Source of the DNA: Clostridia bacterium
GTDB lineage: Bacteria > Bacillota > Clostridia > Oscillospirales > CAG-272
Reading direction: 5' to 3'
Assembly (NCBI GenBank): GCA_017395715.1
Contig: JAFQNZ010000201.1
Span: 1-9,064 of the forward strand
DNA length: 9,064 nucleotides
The first letter of the stretch is position 1. Each line of letters starts with the position of its first letter. The notes under the pieces were generated by a model that ran no database searches, was not told where the DNA came from, and saw only the letters and a program-made list of their open reading frames with translations. A program made the position numbers and the translations under genes. Shown here in pieces: positions 6,282-9,064 of the stretch.

Positions 6282-7166
6282 ATGGCAAGAAGTATGACTG
6301 CTTACGGCAGAAGCACAGGAACCTGTGAAGGGAAAAATATCACAGTTGAAATCAAAAGTGTTAATAGCCGTTATTTTGATCCCTCTATTAAGATTACGCG
6401 TAACTATTCCTACTTAGAAGAAAAAATTAAAAGTTACATTCAAACAAAAATCAGTCGCGGTAAGGTGGATTTTTGGTTGGGTATTGACGTTGTGGAAAAT
6501 ATCGGTTGCGATATTGCACTTGACGCTGCCTATGCCGCGAGCTATATTCATGCTCTTGAAGCGCTACGTGATCAGTTCAATCTCAAGGACGATATTTCAG
6601 TCATGCGCGTTGCATCTAACCGTGATCTCTTCATTATCACCAAACCTGAAGAGGATCTTGAAAAAATTTGGTCGGAAGTCCTTCCCTTTGTTGATGAGGC
6701 GCTGAATGCTTTTTGCGAGATGCGCGAACGTGAGGGCGCCAATCTTTGCCGAGACTTGAATGAGAAAAAAGAAAATATCAAACGAATTGTTGCCAAGATT
6801 TCTGAGAGAAGCAGCGTGTGTGTTCAGCAGCATCGCGAAAAACTTGAGGCACGTATTAAACAACTTTTGGATAGTTATCAGATCAACATTGACGAACAGC
6901 GCATTCTTACGGAATCTGCTATTTTTGCAGACAAGATCGCCATTGATGAAGAACTGGTTCGTTTGGCATCCCATTTTGAAGCTTTTGATGAGATTTTGAA
7001 ATCGAAAGAACCTGTAGGCAGAAAACTTGATTTTCTTGTGCAGGAAATGAACCGTGAAACGAATACCATCGGTTCAAAGTGTAACGATGCTGAGATTGCA
7101 CATGATGTAGTTGATATCAAGTGCGAGATCGAAAAGATTCGTGAGCAGGTTCAGAACCTTGAATAA
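6282..7166 (+). CDS. yicC: YicC/YloC family endoribonuclease
   Basis: A 294-residue protein of the YicC family (YloC in B. subtilis), described as an endoribonuclease involved in RNA turnover. The start MARSMTAYGRSTG matches the family's conserved opening (usually M-x-x-SMTGFGR), which supports the ATG at 6282. The YicC-like N-terminal domain spans roughly 1-155 and includes EIKSVNSRYFD (23-33) and the ISRGKVDF segment (57-64). A charged helical middle leads into the C-terminal DUF1732 region, with LDFLVQEMNRETNTIGSKCN at 249-268 followed by DAEIA and a closing EIEKIREQVQNLE, all close to the family consensus. It heads the operon: its TAA is followed one base later by the remA Shine-Dalgarno. 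The same neighbour order is found in B. subtilis and other Firmicutes. Confidence 0.94.
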   Translation: MARSMTAYGRSTGTCEGKNITVEIKSVNSRYFDPSIKITRNYSYLEEKIKSYIQTKISRGKVDFWLGIDVVENIGCDIALDAAYAASYIHALEALRDQFNLKDDISVMRVASNRDLFIITKPEEDLEKIWSEVLPFVDEALNAFCEMREREGANLCRDLNEKKENIKRIVAKISERSSVCVQQHREKLEARIKQLLDSYQINIDEQRILTESAIFADKIAIDEELVRLASHFEAFDEILKSKEPVGRKLDFLVQEMNRETNTIGSKCNDAEIAHDVVDIKCEIEKIREQVQNLE

Positions 7167-7179
7167 TGGAGGGGCAGAT

Positions 7180-7407
7180 ATGCAGTTCATTGATGTGGGA
7201 TACGGTAACATGATCAACGCTGCGAGAATTGTTTCGGTTGCTTCTTTTGATTCTGCGCCTATGAAACGCCTTGCACAGGAAGCCAAGGAACTTGGACTTG
7301 CTATTGATGTAACGTGCGGTCACAAATGTCGGTCGGTGATTGTAACCGATTCTAAGCATGTGATTTTGTCGGCTTTGGAGCCAAATGTATTGACAAATTC
7401 ACAATGA
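7180..7407 (+). CDS. remA: RemA family regulator (DUF370), extracellular matrix/biofilm regulator
   Basis: A 75-residue protein matching RemA. In B. subtilis RemA activates matrix and osmoprotection genes and forms ring-shaped oligomers that bind and bend DNA. Conserved segments: MQFIDVGYGNMINAARIVSV (1-20), SAPMKRLAQEAKELG (25-39), IDVTCGHKCRSVIVTDSKHV (42-61) and ILSALEP (62-68). R16 and P27 correspond to R18 and P29 of the Bacillus protein, but the Arg50-Arg51 pair is His48-Lys49 here. The ATG at 7180 is chosen over codons inside yicC because GGAGGGG lies 5 nt upstream and the protein then begins as RemA does. Position between yicC and gmk is the conserved context for this family. Whether it controls matrix genes in this organism is unknown. 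Confidence 0.93.
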   Translation: MQFIDVGYGNMINAARIVSVASFDSAPMKRLAQEAKELGLAIDVTCGHKCRSVIVTDSKHVILSALEPNVLTNSQ

Positions 7408-7412
7408 AAGGA
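7407..7412 (+). promoter_or_regulatory. Ribosome binding site fixing the gmk start
   Basis: AAAGGA lies 6 nt before the ATG at 7419. An in-frame ATG at 7404 overlaps the remA stop (ATGA) but has no Shine-Dalgarno and would add five residues absent from most guanylate kinases. Confidence 0.75.
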
Positions 7413-7418
7413 AAAAAC

Positions 7419-8036
7419 ATGGAAATTAATCAAAAAGGTGTTTTGCTGGTTGTTTCAGGACCTTCCGGATGTGGAAAAGGTACGGTACTTTCTCATATTC
7501 TTGAAGACAAAGAGAACTATTCCCTTTCGGTCTCATTTACCACAAGAGATCCCCGTCCCGGAGAGATTGACGGGATTCACTACGGTTTTGTTTCCAAGGA
7601 TGAATTTTTATTACAGATTGCCGATGGTAATATGCTTGAATATACCGAATATTGCGGTAATTATTACGGAACCCCGCAAAGTACGGTAAACAGTCTTTTG
7701 GAAAAAGGCGTTAACGTCGTTTTGGAAATCGAAACGGTTGGCGCAATGAATGTTAAGAATATTCGTTCAGATGCGGTGCTTGTAATGATTCTGCCTCCTT
7801 CTTATGAAGTTCTTGAAAATCGACTTCGCTCACGAGGAACCAACAGTGAGGAAGATATTACCAAGCGGTTGCTTCGTGCTAAAGAGGAATTGAAAGCGCT
7901 TCCCGAGTATCACTACTGTGTGATCAATCATGAAGGACGCAGTCATGAGGCGGCTGAACAAATTCGGCGCATTGTTGAAGCTGAAAAACATAAGATCGAA
8001 AGAAATAATATGATCTTAAATCATTTTTATCAATAA
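7419..8036 (+). CDS. gmk: Guanylate kinase
   Basis: Phosphorylates GMP to GDP with ATP in the cytoplasm, an essential step of guanine nucleotide supply. From the ATG at 7419 the protein has 205 residues, the normal bacterial length. Visible motifs: P-loop SGPSGCGKGT (13-22), GMP-binding SFTTRDPRPGE (39-49) with DGIHYGF (51-57), LEYTEYCGNYYGTP (73-86), the strand VLEIETVGA (101-109), and the lid RLRSRGTNSEEDITKRL (135-151). In most family members the strand reads LEIDVQGA, so the aspartate is Glu105 and the glutamine is valine here. It lies 11 bp after remA and 30 bp before rpoZ; the gmk-rpoZ pairing is widespread in bacteria. Confidence 0.95.
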   Translation: MEINQKGVLLVVSGPSGCGKGTVLSHILEDKENYSLSVSFTTRDPRPGEIDGIHYGFVSKDEFLLQIADGNMLEYTEYCGNYYGTPQSTVNSLLEKGVNVVLEIETVGAMNVKNIRSDAVLVMILPPSYEVLENRLRSRGTNSEEDITKRLLRAKEELKALPEYHYCVINHEGRSHEAAEQIRRIVEAEKHKIERNNMILNHFYQ

Positions 8037-8066
8037 AAACAAAAAATATTTGAAAGAGGTACTGAT

Positions 8067-8363
8067 ATGATTACTCCTTCTATCGATGAACTCACCAAAG
8101 GTAAATATAACCGTTATACTCTTGTTGTTGCTACTGCTAAAGGTGCAAGAATTGTGACTGATGAATACGTAAAGCAACGCGAAATTGCTGAAGAAATGAT
8201 TGCCAGAAAGGATACTGACAAATCCTTGATCTCTTTGATCGATAGTGAGTATCGCAATGAAAAGGCTGTTAAGATCGCTATTCGCAGAATCAATGACGGC
8301 TATTATACCATTTCCAATGCTCCCAGTGTTGACGGAACAATTCCGGGCAAATCAGAAGAATAA
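8067..8363 (+). CDS. rpoZ: DNA-directed RNA polymerase omega subunit
   Basis: A 98-residue small subunit that helps assemble and stabilise RNA polymerase around beta-prime. The opening MITPSIDELTKGKYNRYTLVVATAKGARIV matches omega (commonly PSIDELL...YSLVxAAAKRAR), and the later segment EKAVKIAIRRINDGYYTI matches the conserved helix ending in x-G-K-I. The stretch between them, residues about 35-65, is charged and less conserved. AAAGAGGT ends 6 nt before the ATG. Being directly after gmk supports the call strongly. The stop TAA overlaps a downstream ATG (TAATG at 8361-8365) that is in frame with priA. Confidence 0.92.
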   Translation: MITPSIDELTKGKYNRYTLVVATAKGARIVTDEYVKQREIAEEMIARKDTDKSLISLIDSEYRNEKAVKIAIRRINDGYYTISNAPSVDGTIPGKSEE

Positions 8364-8373
8364 TGAAAGAAAC

Positions 8374-8411
8374 GGAGCGTCTGTCCTCTTATGCGGGTGA
8401 TAAGGCGCTCC
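8374..8411 (+). promoter_or_regulatory. Hairpin in the rpoZ-priA spacer
   Basis: GGAGCG (8374-8379) pairs with CGCTCC (8406-8411), and inside it CC..TTAT (8385-8392) pairs with ATAAGG (8400-8405) around GCGGGTG. No T run follows, so it is not a standard terminator. The right arm runs into CTCCTT (8408-8413), complementary to the priA Shine-Dalgarno AAGGAG (8433-8438), so two exclusive foldings are possible: this hairpin, or occlusion of the priA site. Function is inferred. Confidence 0.4.
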
Positions 8412-8432
8412 TTCTCGTACATCAAAACCGTA

Positions 8433-8440
8433 AAGGAGGG
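8433..8440 (+). promoter_or_regulatory. Ribosome binding site fixing the priA start
   Basis: AAGGAGGG, a strong Shine-Dalgarno, ends 6 nt before the ATG at 8447. The frame is open upstream to an ATG at 8363 that overlaps the rpoZ stop but has only weak purine-rich sequence before it. Confidence 0.75.
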
Positions 8441-8446
8441 AAAAAT

Positions 8447-9064
8447 ATGGCATACTCGGTTGTATCTGTATATATACTTTCGATGCCTTCACATCATGAT
8501 AGAATATATGATTACTATGTGCCCTCCTTGACCGAAACTCTTCCCGAGCGTGGGAGTATTGTTACAGTTCCCTTTGGTGGTGGTAACCGTCATGTCAGTG
8601 CGTTGGTTGACAAGCTTTACGAGAAGGACGAGATCGAAAAGCTGAAGCCAATCGTGTCGCTTACCAACATCAAACTGAATGAGGAAGAAATCGGTCTTTG
8701 CTTTTTCTTGAAGGAATATACCTTCTGTTCGATCGGTGATGCTGTAAGAACGGTGATTCCTCACTCGTTTCTTGCAAAAACTACACAGGTATATTGTATC
8801 ACAGATAAAGAGATTGTCAAAGCGGATATGAATTTCAAGGCACTGATCGTCTATTCATATATCCGCGAAAAAAAGAATCCAACGCTTGCGATGCTGAAGC
8901 GGGAGTACGGTTCGGAAGTAAGTGAAATGTTAGAGGCCTTGATTAGGCTTGGATATGTAAAAATACAAACTGATGTATCTTCGTCTTCCAACATCAAGCA
9001 TATTTCGTACTACTCACTTCCCTTTGCGCCTCATTTGGTTGAACAAAAGCTTGAAAAAGCTAAA
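8447..9064 (+). CDS. priA: Primosomal protein N' (replication restart helicase PriA), N-terminal 206 codons (partial)
   Basis: PriA is a superfamily 2 DNA helicase that recognises stalled forks and loads the replicative helicase for restart. Only the N-terminal part is present; helicase and zinc-binding motifs lie beyond the right edge. The first 75 or so residues fit the 3'-DNA-binding domain: hydrophobic strand SVVSVYILSM, then RIYDYYVPSLTE (19-30) and GSIVTVPFGGGNR (36-48), close to the family pattern FDYxVP...GxxVxVPFGxxxR. Residues about 115-185 are helical and fit the circularly permuted winged-helix region. The place after rpoZ agrees with the Firmicutes operon except that coaBC is missing between them. 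The start at 8447 rests on the strong Shine-Dalgarno; the alternative at 8363 would add 28 residues. Confidence 0.88.
   Translation, partial: MAYSVVSVYILSMPSHHDRIYDYYVPSLTETLPERGSIVTVPFGGGNRHVSALVDKLYEKDEIEKLKPIVSLTNIKLNEEEIGLCFFLKEYTFCSIGDAVRTVIPHSFLAKTTQVYCITDKEIVKADMNFKALIVYSYIREKKNPTLAMLKREYGSEVSEMLEALIRLGYVKIQTDVSSSSNIKHISYYSLPFAPHLVEQKLEKAK

Noticed and set aside
7111..7179. An upstream in-frame start for remA inside yicC
   Set aside because: The ATG at 7180 has a strong Shine-Dalgarno and gives the standard RemA N-terminus; an extension would overlap yicC.
1..9064. Mobile elements, CRISPR arrays, toxin-antitoxin or defence genes, tRNA or rRNA
   Set aside because: No transposase or integrase motif, regular spaced repeat, cloverleaf or rRNA stretch was seen; the genes are core housekeeping functions in a conserved arrangement.

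Overview
The window looks like ordinary chromosomal DNA from a low-to-moderate-GC Firmicute of the class Clostridia. The grounds are: the yicC-remA-gmk-rpoZ-priA gene order, the long Clostridia-type glutamyl-tRNA synthetase beside a glutaminyl-tRNA synthetase, an archaeal/fungal-type aspartate-semialdehyde dehydrogenase, a SleB-like peptidoglycan hydrolase of the kind found in spore formers, purine-rich Shine-Dalgarno sites and near-consensus SigA-type promoters. I cannot place it to genus. I see no mobile element, CRISPR array, tRNA, rRNA or recognisable riboswitch.

Layout. Positions 1-2700 hold a minus-strand operon: an MBL-fold hydrolase (GTG start), gltX and glnS (running off the left edge), read from an extended -10 promoter at 2665-2693. 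Positions 2700-2894 are a non-coding spacer with two small inverted repeats, then the terminator of the next gene. 2895-3818 (minus) encodes a membrane-anchored or secreted protein with a copper-amine-oxidase-like stalk domain and a SleB-type hydrolase domain. A divergent promoter region (3819-4015) separates it from a plus-strand DMT/EamA transporter (4016-4936). The transporter converges on asd (5010-6086, minus), and the two share a bidirectional terminator at 4978-5005.

A 195-bp intergenic region (6087-6281) carries two back-to-back consensus promoters, one for asd and one for the plus-strand operon yicC (6282), remA (7180), gmk (7419), rpoZ (8067) and priA (8447, running off the right edge). 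This operon combines an endoribonuclease, a biofilm/DNA-architecture regulator, guanylate kinase, the RNA polymerase omega subunit and the replication-restart helicase. In Bacillus subtilis coaBC lies between rpoZ and priA. Here that place is taken by an 83-bp spacer with a hairpin and an anti-Shine-Dalgarno-like CTCCTT.

I found no convincing new biological system. The observations most worth checking are sequence departures in conserved proteins (a cysteine-free GluRS without the usual zinc ligands, RemA with the Arg-Arg pair replaced by His-Lys, HIGS in GlnRS, ETVGA in guanylate kinase), the mirror-image asd/yicC promoter pair, and the structured priA leader with an alternative in-frame start.
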